NCBI RefSeq assembly: GCF_000383615.1
Contig: NZ_KB911594.1
Coordinates: 1 to 64,000, forward strand
Direction: 5' to 3'
Length of the DNA stretch: 64,000 nt
Origin: Streptomyces canus 299MFChir4.1
GTDB taxonomy: Bacteria; Actinomycetota; Actinomycetes; Streptomycetales; Streptomycetaceae
How positions within the stretch are numbered: position 1 is the stretch's first letter; each line of letters begins with the position of its first letter. This document shows positions 20,601 through 27,855 of this stretch, piece by piece. Below the pieces are notes generated by a model. That model was not told the DNA's origin and did not search any database. It worked only from the letters and a program-made list of their open reading frames with translations. The translations under genes were made by a program, and so were the position numbers.

Positions 20601-21302
20601 GTCGCGGCGGACCAGCATGCCGGCGGTGGACACCGACAGCACGGACCGGACGTGGTCGTGCTGGCCCTGGTCCTGTTCGCGGCGGTCCAGGCCCGTCCAG
20701 CGGCGGCCGGAGTTGGCGATGGAGACGCCGACCTCAAGGAGCTGCCGCTTGTCGTACCAGCCGCGGAGCTTGGGGCCCACGACGGCGACGTCGTCGCGGC
20801 CGAGCTCCAGTTCGTTCTCCACGACGCGCAGCAGCTGGGCCAGGGCGTCGGGTTCGGGGGCGCAGTCGTCGTGCAGCAGCCACAGCCACTGGACCGGCTC
20901 GCCGTGCGGCAGCTCCGGCAGGTCGTAGGCGTCGTCGCGCCAGGTGCGCGTGACCGGGTCCCAGCCGCTCGGCCGCTTCAGGTACGGCAACTCGTCCGGG
21001 GTGAGGACCGGGGCGGTGCGGTTCGCCTCCTCGACGGCCTGGCCGAAGCCGGTGCGCCGGGCGAGGTGCAGGACCCGGTCGGCGCCGAGGGCGTCGGTGA
21101 CCAGCTGGGCGGAGTCGTCCGCGCTGCCGGTGTCGGCGGCCACGGCGAACTGCACGGGGCGCTCCTGGCCGAGCAGCCCGGCCAGCGCGTCGGGCAGCCA
21201 GCGGGCGCCGTCGTGGGAGACGAGCACCGCGGTCACCACATGACGCGGGAACTCAGGAGTGGCAGCGTGGTCTTGGGCTGCCGTGTGGCTGTGCACGGAC
21301 AT
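17643..21302 (-). CDS. giant membrane glycosyltransferase, family 2
   Basis: This 1219-residue protein has a GT-A domain at the N-terminus (about 18-310): TAVLVSHDGARWLPDAL, WLLHDDCAPEPDAL as the metal-binding acidic motif, and LMRDDVDLCWRAQAAGH carrying the catalytic acid. A membrane-rich middle (about 450-850, ten or more segments) follows, then an extracellular beta-rich domain (about 870-1080), a last membrane segment, and a cytosolic tail (about 1120-1219) very rich in Tyr, Gln, Gly and Pro with repeated GGQYDP/YDQ units. It probably builds or extends an envelope glycan; donor and acceptor are unknown. It is coupled to the DUF5719 gene downstream and lies just before whiB, as in related actinobacteria. 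Confidence 0.88.
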   Translation of the reverse strand: MSVHSHTAAQDHAATPEFPRHVVTAVLVSHDGARWLPDALAGLLGQERPVQFAVAADTGSADDSAQLVTDALGADRVLHLARRTGFGQAVEEANRTAPVLTPDELPYLKRPSGWDPVTRTWRDDAYDLPELPHGEPVQWLWLLHDDCAPEPDALAQLLRVVENELELGRDDVAVVGPKLRGWYDKRQLLEVGVSIANSGRRWTGLDRREQDQGQHDHVRSVLSVSTAGMLVRRDLFEQLGGFDRRLPLMRDDVDLCWRAQAAGHRVLIAPEAVVRHAEAASRERRAVDCAGRTTASPHKVDKAGAAYTLLVNVRTAALPWVLVRLVVGTLLRTVAYLVGKVPGQALDEIRGLLGTLLRPERIIAGRSRRGAPVVDKAELRQLFPPPGATVRATVEQVAGNLFGGSDAEASTAGRHGGGIESGPGGDDAEFLEIEQFARLKRIARKPGPVLFLALLLVALVACRNLLGGGALAGGALLPAPADASELWARYADAWHAVGAGGTPSAPPYLAIIAALSSVLFGSTGLALTVLLVCSVPLAGFTAYFASRPLVESRLLRAWAAVVYAFLPAATGALAGGRVGTAVLAILLPLLARAGVAAAGLTNSTGARGSWRATWAFALLLTITTAFTPIIWPIALILGIALLVVRRTDITAYGLRFLAQFGTPLLVLAPWSLTLLPFGFFEQAGLEYGSSSASALDLLGASPGGPGTVDGLMLIGVVLAALAALLRTERQFGIWTAWAVALVGLVFAVLSNDSTWAGPATLVYGLALLAAAVLGADGARARVAEQSFGWRQPVAALIAFASAAGPLLVAAGWMLGGADGPLERRDPVQVPAFVAEESGTRDQARTLVLDSDSTAHVGYMLVRGSGARLGDAELAAADGENTKLDKVVANLVAGSGADQANQLGGFAVRYVLVHKGAPREVTRVLDATPGLTRLSQQDGSGLWRVDQEVARATIVAKSGSGPAQPVAAGPVDLHTTIPSGADGRVLRLADSADEGWTATLDGKPLTPTTVDGWAQGFELPASGGTLDVTFDDPFTHTLWLWIQGFLAVVLVVMALPGRRRDVDDDLPEEPAVSAQPVAGEGRRARRLRAQAEAEETPAPEDFPAPPQEAPAAVPQQQPYGDWDAPSYANAEYGTYSGDQYQNAQQYPAGGYDQQPYQADPYQGGQYDPYAYGGQNQQTSYDQTYGGQYEQQYDQGYDPAYDPAQQHPDPTGSERPDGSQQ

Positions 21303-21484
21303 CGAGGTACGGGCCCCGGTTCGGTGGACTGCGGTGGACGCCTGTGCCCTGAGGGGGCGGCGAGGCGTCTCGGACGAGCGCCCACACTATCGGCTGGACA
21401 AGACGGCGGCCCGCCGCCTGTGGATAACCCAGGTGCGACGGGCCGTTCGGTTGCGTACGAGAAGTGCGGTGAGGGTGCCTCGGG

Positions 21485-21748
21485 TCAGACGGCGGCCTTC
21501 TTCAGCCTGCGGCGTTCGCGTTCCGACAGACCACCCCAGATACCGAAGCGCTCGTCGTTGGCGAGGGCGTACTCGAGGCACTCGGAGCGGACCTCGCAGG
21601 ACAGGCAGACCTTCTTGGCCTCGCGGGTGGAGCCGCCCTTCTCGGGAAAGAAGGACTCGGGGTCGGTCTGGGCGCACAGCGCGCGCTCCTGCCAGCCGAG
21701 TTCCTCGTCCGCGTCGTCGACCAGCAGTTGCTGCACCAGCTCGGTCAT
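21485..21748 (-). CDS. whiB: sporulation transcription factor WhiB
   Basis: This 87-residue Wbl protein carries a [4Fe-4S] cluster on C25, C48, C51 and C57 (C-22-C-2-C-5-C) and the turn GIWGG (69-73), followed by the basic tail ERERRRLKKAAV. As far as I can recall it agrees throughout with S. coelicolor WhiB, which works with WhiA to start sporulation septation. The neighbours (glycosyltransferase on one side, F420 genes on the other) match the M. tuberculosis whiB2 locus. The ATG start has GAGGGG seven bases upstream; the longer frame is untranslated leader. Confidence 0.97.
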   Translation of the reverse strand: MTELVQQLLVDDADEELGWQERALCAQTDPESFFPEKGGSTREAKKVCLSCEVRSECLEYALANDERFGIWGGLSERERRRLKKAAV

Positions 21749-22447
21749 GTGCGCCCCTCGTCTGTCTTCGCGTCCCCGTGTGACGGCCGTTACCGATTTC
21801 GGCTGAACGACACGAGTGAAATTACAAGTGTGCTGCTCCGGGCGAGTCAAGCCGAGATCTGCTATTGGGCCCCTTATTCACTCTGCGGAACCAAGGCCTC
21901 GCTGAAAGTGTTCAAATCGGCATAAACCTTGACAAGCAGATGAGACCCGAGAGGGCCGCCGAGCCGCGCCAGACCTTTCGGGCCTGTACGGGGAAGGACG
22001 CCCGTCAGTTCGAACTCGTTCCGTACGCATGCGGGGAAGTCGCGGTGAACTCACGGCCCGTGCGCCCGGTTGTGCGCCATGTGTCCCGGTCGGCGCCTGA
22101 ACAAACCTTTCACCATGGAAATGGACCGGATGAGGTGAAACATGTCCCACTTTCAGGGTGTCGAGTTGACAGTGATGGTGTGAGCCGCTGTCCTTGTGGG
22201 CATGCTCGCGAACTTGGCACTCACCTTGACCCGCACGGCGGGGTCCCACGGTGCTGCCCGCGCTCGCTGTAGCTGTTGTTGCTGTTCCAGCTGTTGAGCC
22301 CAACGCGCTCCGGCTGCTCCTGAGTCCACCGTGACTCGGCTGCTTGTGCCCCGCCCGCACCCGGGCATTCCTGTCTTCCCGTGATCCGGGCGGACGGTAC
22401 GCGACACCCAGCCGCCCCCACTCTTCGCCGAGGACCCATCGCACCCC
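21749..22447. other. whiB upstream intergenic region
   Basis: These 699 bases between divergent whiB and the cysteine dioxygenase-like gene hold no clear gene. The half next to whiB is unusually rich in A and T for this genome and has a candidate promoter. S. coelicolor whiB has two promoters, one developmentally controlled; a second could lie further up near 21900-21930, but I cannot place it. A leftward frame at 22153-22350 rich in Gln has mixed third-position bias and is not called. Confidence 0.5.
21821..21851 (-). promoter_or_regulatory. candidate whiB promoter
   Basis: On the minus strand TTGACT (21846-21851) and TGTAAT (21821-21826) are 19 bases apart, slightly wide, giving a leader of about 65 bases before the whiB start. 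The motif GTGACGGCC with neighbouring GTAACGGCC repeats lies within the leader. Confidence 0.5.
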
Positions 22448-22993
22448 ATGAACAGCGACAACGACCTCCAGATCGCCGGCGACCTCCTCGAGGTCCCGCA
22501 CCTCCTCCAGGCACCCCGCGAGCACCCGGCCACCGTCGCCGAGTTCGTCGGACTGGCCCGCTCCGTCGCCGCCGACCGCTCGCAGTGGGCGCACCTCGTC
22601 CAGTACGACGCGACCAGCCGCTGGTACCACCGGCTGCGCACCGGACCCGGCTACGAGGTGTGGCTGCTGTCCTGGGTTCCCGGCCAGGGCAGCGGGCTGC
22701 ACGACCACGGCCGCTCCTCCGGGGTCCTCACCGTCCTGGAGGGCACGCTGACCGAGCGGACCGAGCGGGGCACGCGCGCGCTGGGCGCGGGGGCGCAGCG
22801 GGTGTTCGCGCCGGGGTACGTCCACGAGGTCGTCAACGACGCGCTGGAGCCGGCGGTGAGCCTGCACGTCTACTACCCCGGCCTGACCGAGATGCCGATG
22901 CTCCCCCAGTCTCAACTCCGTTCGACCGGGGGGACCCCCCTCGCCTGCACCGCCCGCGAGACCCACGGCGAGGTGGACGTCGTCACCGCGTGA
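22448..22993 (+). CDS. cysteine dioxygenase family cupin protein
   Basis: This 181-residue cupin resembles thiol dioxygenases that oxidise cysteine to cysteine sulfinate using iron and oxygen. The first cupin motif is GQGSGLHDHGRSSGVLTVLEG (His residues at about 86 and 88) and the second is FAPGYVHEVVNDA (His at about 126), giving the three-His iron site. SLHVYYPGL near residue 139 fits the family. Substrate preference (cysteine or another thiol) cannot be read from the sequence. It precedes fbiA by 34 bases on the same strand and may be cotranscribed with it. The start ATG lacks a strong ribosome site. Confidence 0.82.
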   Translation: MNSDNDLQIAGDLLEVPHLLQAPREHPATVAEFVGLARSVAADRSQWAHLVQYDATSRWYHRLRTGPGYEVWLLSWVPGQGSGLHDHGRSSGVLTVLEGTLTERTERGTRALGAGAQRVFAPGYVHEVVNDALEPAVSLHVYYPGLTEMPMLPQSQLRSTGGTPLACTARETHGEVDVVTA

Positions 22994-23027
22994 CCGGTTG
23001 TCGTACCCGCCTGCAAGACTGGCTTCC

Positions 23028-23987
23028 ATGCGAATCGTGGTTCTGGCAGGCGGCATCGGCGGTGCCCGTTTCCTGCGTGGTCTGAAGCAGGCCGCGCCGG
23101 ACGCGGACGTCACGGTCATCGGCAACACCGGGGACGACATCCACCTCTTCGGGCTGAAGGTCTGTCCGGACCTCGACACGGTGATGTACACGCTCGGCGG
23201 TGGCATCAACGAGGAGCAGGGCTGGGGGCGGGCCGACGAGACCTTCCACCTCAAGGAGGAGCTCGCCGCGTACGGCGTCGGGCCGGAGTGGTTCGGGCTC
23301 GGGGACCGGGACTTCGCCACGCACATCGTGCGGACGCAGATGATCGGCGCCGGATATCCGCTGAGCGCGGTGACCGAGGCGCTGTGCGACCGGTGGAAGC
23401 CCGGGGTGCGGCTGATCCCGATGACCGACGACCGGGTCGAGACGCATGTCGCGGTCGAGATCGACGGTGAGCGCAAGGCCGTCCACTTCCAGGAGTACTG
23501 GGTGCGGATGCGGGCGTCCGTGCCGGCCCACGCGGTCGTGCCGGTGGGCGCGGAGCAGGCCAAGCCGGCGCCGGGGGTCCTGGAGGCGATCGCGGAGGCG
23601 GACGTGGTGCTGTTCCCGCCGTCCAACCCCGTCGTGTCCGTCGGCACCATCCTCGCCGTGCCCGGCATCCGCGAGGCGATCGCCGACGCCGGGGTGCCGG
23701 TCGTGGGCCTGTCCCCCATCGTCGGGGACGCGCCCGTGCGCGGCATGGCCGACAAGGTCCTCGCGGCGGTCGGCGTCGAGTCCACGGCCGCGGCGGTCGC
23801 CGAGCACTACGGCTCGGGGCTGCTGGACGGCTGGCTCGTCGACACCGTGGACGCGGGCGCGGTCGAGCGGATCGAGTCGGCCGGCATCCGCTGCCGGGCC
23901 GTACCGCTGATGATGACCGACCTCGACGCGACCACGCGGATGGCCGTACAGGCGCTGGAGCTGGCGGAGGAGGTGCGCGGAGCGTGA
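23028..23987 (+). CDS. fbiA: 2-phospho-L-lactate transferase (F420 biosynthesis)
   Basis: This CofD/FbiA enzyme joins the phospho-lactyl or phosphoenolpyruvyl group to deazaflavin Fo, making the F420-0 precursor. It has 319 residues. The N-terminal VVLAGGIGGARFLRGL nucleotide loop, GNTGDDIHLFGLKVCPDLDT, and FPPSNPVVSVGTIL near 200 are family marks. The ATG before RIVVLAGG is chosen; ten upstream in-frame residues lack support. The fbiB start overlaps its stop by four bases, so the two are coupled, as in Rv3261-Rv3262. Confidence 0.95.
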   Translation: MRIVVLAGGIGGARFLRGLKQAAPDADVTVIGNTGDDIHLFGLKVCPDLDTVMYTLGGGINEEQGWGRADETFHLKEELAAYGVGPEWFGLGDRDFATHIVRTQMIGAGYPLSAVTEALCDRWKPGVRLIPMTDDRVETHVAVEIDGERKAVHFQEYWVRMRASVPAHAVVPVGAEQAKPAPGVLEAIAEADVVLFPPSNPVVSVGTILAVPGIREAIADAGVPVVGLSPIVGDAPVRGMADKVLAAVGVESTAAAVAEHYGSGLLDGWLVDTVDAGAVERIESAGIRCRAVPLMMTDLDATTRMAVQALELAEEVRGA

Positions 23988-25300
23988 GCGAGAAGCCTGC
24001 CGAAGCCGACGGCTACAGAGTGTGGGCCGTCCCCGGCCTTCCCGAGGTGCAGCGAGGGGACGACCTGGCCAAGCTGATCGCCGCCGCGGAGCCCGGGCTG
24101 GTCGACGGGGACGTACTGCTCGTCACCTCGAAGATCGTGTCCAAGGCGGAGGGGCGGGTCGTCGAGGCGGACGACCGGGAGGCCGCGATCGACGCCGAGA
24201 CCGTCCGGGTCGTGGCGCGGCGCGGGCCGCTCCGGATCGTGGAGAACCGGCAGGGGCTCGTGATGGCCGCCGCCGGGGTCGACGCCTCCAACACCCCTTC
24301 GGGGACCGTGCTGTTGCTGCCCGAGGACCCGGACGCGTCCGCGCGGGCGATCCGGGACGGGCTGCGGGACGCCCTCGGGGTCGACATCGGGGTCGTCGTC
24401 ACCGACACCTTCGGGCGGCCCTGGCGCGCCGGGCTCACCGATGTCGCGATCGGGGCCGCCGGGGTGCGGGTGCTGGACGATCTGCGGGGCGGGACGGACG
24501 CGTACGGCAATCCGCTCAGCGCGACCGTCGTGGCGACGGCCGACGAACTGGCCGCCGCCGGCGACCTCGTCAAGGGCAAGGCCGCCGGGCTGCCCGTCGC
24601 CGTCGTACGCGGGCTGGCGCATGTCGTGGCCGGGGAGCACGCGGAGGGGGCGCGGGCCATGGTGCGCCACGCGCGCGACGACATGTTCCGGCTGGGGACC
24701 TCGGAGGCCGTCCGGGAGGCGGTCACCCAGCGCCGTACCGTACGGGCCTTCACCGACGAGCCCGTCGACCCCGGGGCTGTGCGGCGGGCGGTGGCGCTCG
24801 CGGTCACCGCGCCGGCGCCCCACCACACCACGCCGTGGCGGTTCGTGCTGCTGGAGTCCGAGGGTGCGCGGACCGGGCTGCTGGACGCCATGCGGGACGC
24901 CTGGATCGCCGATCTGCGGCGGGACGGGAAGTCCGAGGAGTCCATCGCCAAGCGGGTGCGGCGGGGCGACGTCCTGCGCAAGGCGCCGTATCTCGTCGTG
25001 CCCTGTCTGGTGATGGACGGGTCGCACACGTACGGCGATGCGCGGCGGGACGCGGCCGAGCGGGAGATGTTCGTCGTCGCCGCGGGGGCCGGGGTGCAGA
25101 ACTTCCTCGTCGCGCTGGCCGGCGAGCGGCTGGGGTCGGCGTGGGTGTCGTCCACGATGTTCTGCCGCGAGGTGGTGCGGGAGGTGCTGGGGCTGCCGGA
25201 GGACTGGGATCCGATGGGGGCCGTGGCGGTGGGGCATCCGGCGGAGGAGCCCCGGCCCCGGCCGGAGCGGGACGCGGGGAGCTTCATCGAGGTGCGGTGA
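23984..25300 (+). CDS. fbiB: F420-0:gamma-glutamyl ligase, bifunctional with nitroreductase domain
   Basis: This 438-residue FbiB has an N-terminal CofE domain (about 10-245), which adds glutamates to F420-0 using GTP (DVLLVTSKIVSKAEGRVV, VVTDTFGRPWRAG), and a C-terminal nitroreductase-like FMN domain (about 250-430; RRTVRAFTDEPVD, TAPAPHHTTPWRF). The second domain is the actinobacterial addition shown to reduce dehydro-F420-0. It starts at GTG inside the end of fbiA. F420 serves many Streptomyces redox enzymes. Confidence 0.95.
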   Translation: MSEKPAEADGYRVWAVPGLPEVQRGDDLAKLIAAAEPGLVDGDVLLVTSKIVSKAEGRVVEADDREAAIDAETVRVVARRGPLRIVENRQGLVMAAAGVDASNTPSGTVLLLPEDPDASARAIRDGLRDALGVDIGVVVTDTFGRPWRAGLTDVAIGAAGVRVLDDLRGGTDAYGNPLSATVVATADELAAAGDLVKGKAAGLPVAVVRGLAHVVAGEHAEGARAMVRHARDDMFRLGTSEAVREAVTQRRTVRAFTDEPVDPGAVRRAVALAVTAPAPHHTTPWRFVLLESEGARTGLLDAMRDAWIADLRRDGKSEESIAKRVRRGDVLRKAPYLVVPCLVMDGSHTYGDARRDAAEREMFVVAAGAGVQNFLVALAGERLGSAWVSSTMFCREVVREVLGLPEDWDPMGAVAVGHPAEEPRPRPERDAGSFIEVR

Positions 25301-25397
25301 CATGCGCCCGATGTGGCGAGGTGCGGTGGCGGGCCTCGGCTTGCGCCTACTCTCGTAGGGCTTCCTCCGGTTCCCCTCGTATCCCAGGACTTCCTTC

Positions 25398-26426
25398 GTG
25401 GCAGGACGTTTCACTCCCCGACCCACCCGTATCACTCCCCGACCCACCCGTACGACTGTGCGCGGCGGGGAGGTCGTCGTGCCCGCCGCGCGGCGGGAAA
25501 CGGTGCCGGTGGAGGCCCCGCGGGTGCGGAGGTGGACCCCGGGGTGGCCCGTCGATCTCGGGCTGGTGCTCGGGGCGCTTCGACGGGGGCCGGGGGATCC
25601 CACCTTCCGGGCCCTTCCGGACGGGTCCGTGTGGCGGGCCTGTCTCACACCGACCGGGCCGGGGACGCTGCGGGTGTGCGTGTACGGCGGTGAGGTGCGC
25701 GGCGAGGCGTGGGGGCCGGGGGGTGAGTGGCTGCTCTCTCAGTTGCCGCAGCTGCTCGGGGCCGCGGACGATCCCTCTGCCTTCGTGCCCCGGCACCGGA
25801 TCGTGGCGCATTCCTGGCATCGGCGGCCGGGGTTGCGGCTGACGCGGACCGGGCTGGTGCTGGAGTCGTTGATTCCTTCCGTGCTGGAGCAGAAGGTCAC
25901 GACCGATGAGGCGTATCGGGCGTGGCGGTTGCTGGTGCGGAAGTTCGGGGAGCCGGCGCCCGGGCCCGCGGCGGGTGGGCGGCTGTGGGTGATGCCGTCG
26001 CCGCGGACGTGGGCGTTGATTCCGTCGTGGGAGTGGCACCGGGCCGGGGTGGACAACAAGCGGGCCTCGACGATTCTGCGCTGTGTGCGGGTGGCCGCGC
26101 GGCTGGAGGAGGCGGTGGGGATGTCTCCTGCTGCGGCGCAGGCGCGGTTGGAGGTGGTGCCGGGGGTGGGGCCGTGGACCTCCGCGGAGGTGGTGCAGCG
26201 CAGTCATGGGGCGGCGGACGCGGTGACCGTGGGGGATCTGCATCTGCCCGGGATCGTGGGGTTCGCGCTCGCGGGGGACCGGGACGCGGATGACGCGATG
26301 ATGTTGTCGTTGCTGGAGCCGTATGCGGGGCAGCGGCACCGGGCGGCTCGGTTGATCTTGTTGAGTGGGCGTACGCCTCCCCGGCGGGCGCCGAAGATGA
26401 CCCGGGGGGACATCGGGCGGTTGTGA
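25398..26426 (+). CDS. DNA-3-methyladenine glycosylase 2 family protein
   Basis: This 342-residue HhH-GPD protein probably removes alkylated bases from DNA. The helix-hairpin-helix is VVPGVGPWTSAEVV (about 253-266), and the catalytic Asp follows in AVTVGDLHLPGIVG (about 275-288). EQKVTTDEAYRAW near 160 is the typical lead-in helix. No iron-sulfur Cys cluster is seen, consistent with AlkA rather than MutY. The N-terminal 45 residues are a low-complexity stretch made in part by a 21-base tandem repeat. The GTG start has AGGA upstream; a downstream start would also fit. Confidence 0.85.
   Translation: MAGRFTPRPTRITPRPTRTTVRGGEVVVPAARRETVPVEAPRVRRWTPGWPVDLGLVLGALRRGPGDPTFRALPDGSVWRACLTPTGPGTLRVCVYGGEVRGEAWGPGGEWLLSQLPQLLGAADDPSAFVPRHRIVAHSWHRRPGLRLTRTGLVLESLIPSVLEQKVTTDEAYRAWRLLVRKFGEPAPGPAAGGRLWVMPSPRTWALIPSWEWHRAGVDNKRASTILRCVRVAARLEEAVGMSPAAAQARLEVVPGVGPWTSAEVVQRSHGAADAVTVGDLHLPGIVGFALAGDRDADDAMMLSLLEPYAGQRHRAARLILLSGRTPPRRAPKMTRGDIGRL
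25411..25452 (+). repeat. 21-base tandem repeat, two exact copies, coding
   Basis: Two identical 21-base units (25411-25431 and 25432-25452) lie head to tail within the N-terminal coding part of the glycosylase gene. Being a multiple of three, the repeat keeps frame and encodes TPRPTR-type heptads. It looks like recent slippage. Confidence 0.85.
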
Positions 26427-26485
26427 CCGGTGGTGGGGCGCCGTGGGGATTTCTTCGCCCCCGCCGCCCCTACCCGTCCCGTCCT

Positions 26486-26576
26486 CCAGGGGCTGCCGCC
26501 CCTTCGACCCCGCTCCCAGGGGCTCCGCCCCCGGACCCCCGGTCCTCAAACGCCGGAGGGGCTGGATTCACCGGCT
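26486..26576. repeat. Streptomyces dispersed repeat acting as terminator
   Basis: The gap between convergent genes contains three GC hairpins in a row: AGGGGCTGCCGCCCCT, AGGGGCTCCGCCCC, and a stem built from CCCCGG and CCGGAGGGG around CTCAAACG. This composite, ending CTCAAACGCCGGAGGGGCTG, is a very common intergenic element in Streptomyces genomes. Here it probably ends transcription from both sides. Confidence 0.75.
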
Positions 26577-26585
26577 GAATCGCAG

Positions 26586-27668
26586 CTACTGGTCCGACGA
26601 GAAGCGGACCGCTCCCGCCGGGATCCTCGCGTCGCACCAGATCCTCATGCCGTCCCTCAGTTCGTTGTCGGCGCCGACGATCGCGCCGTCGCCTATGACC
26701 GTGCCGGTGAGGACCGAGCGTTCGCCCACGCGGGCCCTGGTGCCGATCAGGGAGTCGGTGATGACGGCGCCCGGTTCGATCACCGCGCCCGGGAGGATCG
26801 TCGAGCCGGAGACTCGGGCGCCCCCCGCGACGTACGCGCCCTCGCCGACCACCGTGCCGTCCGTCAGCTTGGCGTCGGGGGCGACCCTTGCCGTGGGAAG
26901 GATCAGGCGGTCGCCGCAGCGACCGGGGACCGCCGGGGAGGGGGCCCGGCCGAGGACCAGGTCCGCCGAGCCGCGGACGAAGGCGGCGGGGGTGCCGAGG
27001 TCCAGCCAGTACGTGGAGTCCACCATGCCCTGGAGGTGGGCCCCGGCCGACAGGAGTTCGGGGAAGGTCTCGCGTTCGACCGAGACCGGGCGGCCCTGCG
27101 GGATCGTGTCGATGACCGAGCGGCGGAAGACGTACGCCCCCGCGTTGATCTGGTCGGTGACGATCTCCTCGGGGGTCTGGGGTTTCTCCAGGAAGGCGAG
27201 GACCCTGCCCGTCTCGTCGGTGGGGACCAGACCGTAGGCCCGGGGGTCCGTCACCTTCGTGAGGTGGAGGGAGACGTCGGCGCCCGTGGTCTCGTGGGTG
27301 CGCACCAGCGCCCTGATGTCCAGGCCGGTCAGGATGTCCCCGTTGAAGATCAGCACCGGGTCGTCGGGGGCGGAGTGCAGACGGGCGGCCACGTTGCGGA
27401 TCGCGCCGCCCGTGCCGAGGGGCTCCTCCTCGGTGACGTACTCGATGTGGAGGCCGAGGGACGAGCCGTCGCCGAAGTACGGCTCGAAGACGTCCGCGAG
27501 GTAGCTCGTCGCGAGGACGATGTGGTCGACGCCCGCCGCTCTGGCTCGGGCCAGCTGATGGGTGAGGAAGGGGACGCCGGCCGCGCGGACCATGGGCTTG
27601 GGGGTGTGGACCGTGAGGGGTCGCAGCCTCGTGCCCTTGCCGCCGACCAGGAGGATCGCTTCTGTCAC
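26586..27668 (-). CDS. manC: mannose-1-phosphate guanylyltransferase-type nucleotidyltransferase
   Basis: This 360-residue enzyme probably makes GDP-mannose from mannose-1-phosphate and GTP. The nucleotidyltransferase half (about 1-235) has the signature LLVGGKGTRLRPLT at the N-terminus, LGTGGAIRN, and NGDILTG with the metal Asp near 110. The C-terminal half (about 250-360) is a left-handed beta helix of hexapeptide repeats (VVGEGAYVAGGARVSGSTIL). By position it is Rv3264c. Such single-chain enzymes can prefer other sugars, so glucose-1-phosphate remains possible. The GTG start has CGGAGA eight bases upstream. Confidence 0.85.
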   Translation of the reverse strand: MTEAILLVGGKGTRLRPLTVHTPKPMVRAAGVPFLTHQLARARAAGVDHIVLATSYLADVFEPYFGDGSSLGLHIEYVTEEEPLGTGGAIRNVAARLHSAPDDPVLIFNGDILTGLDIRALVRTHETTGADVSLHLTKVTDPRAYGLVPTDETGRVLAFLEKPQTPEEIVTDQINAGAYVFRRSVIDTIPQGRPVSVERETFPELLSAGAHLQGMVDSTYWLDLGTPAAFVRGSADLVLGRAPSPAVPGRCGDRLILPTARVAPDAKLTDGTVVGEGAYVAGGARVSGSTILPGAVIEPGAVITDSLIGTRARVGERSVLTGTVIGDGAIVGADNELRDGMRIWCDARIPAGAVRFSSDQ

Positions 27669-27855
27669 CTGTCGTCTCCGCTTCCTGCCGGGACCGGCCC
27701 GAACTGTCTTTCGACCGGCCAGTGTATGCAGACCGTTGTGCGGCACCTTCGGGCGGCCGTGCGGCATTCGCGCCTGCCCCCCGACGGCGGTGAAACGGGT
27801 GGTACGAACTCCTCTGCGAACTCCCCCGCGAACTCTCCTCGGTCCCCAGCGACCG

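Noticed and set aside
17688..21806. A 1372-codon rightward open frame
   Set aside because: It is the antisense shadow of the glycosyltransferase, a common artefact of high-GC coding DNA; its protein is low-complexity Gly/Ala/Arg/Val/Asp without domains.
22153..22641. Leftward Gln-rich frame upstream of whiB
   Set aside because: Mixed third-position bias, overlap with the cysteine dioxygenase-like gene, and no ribosome site.
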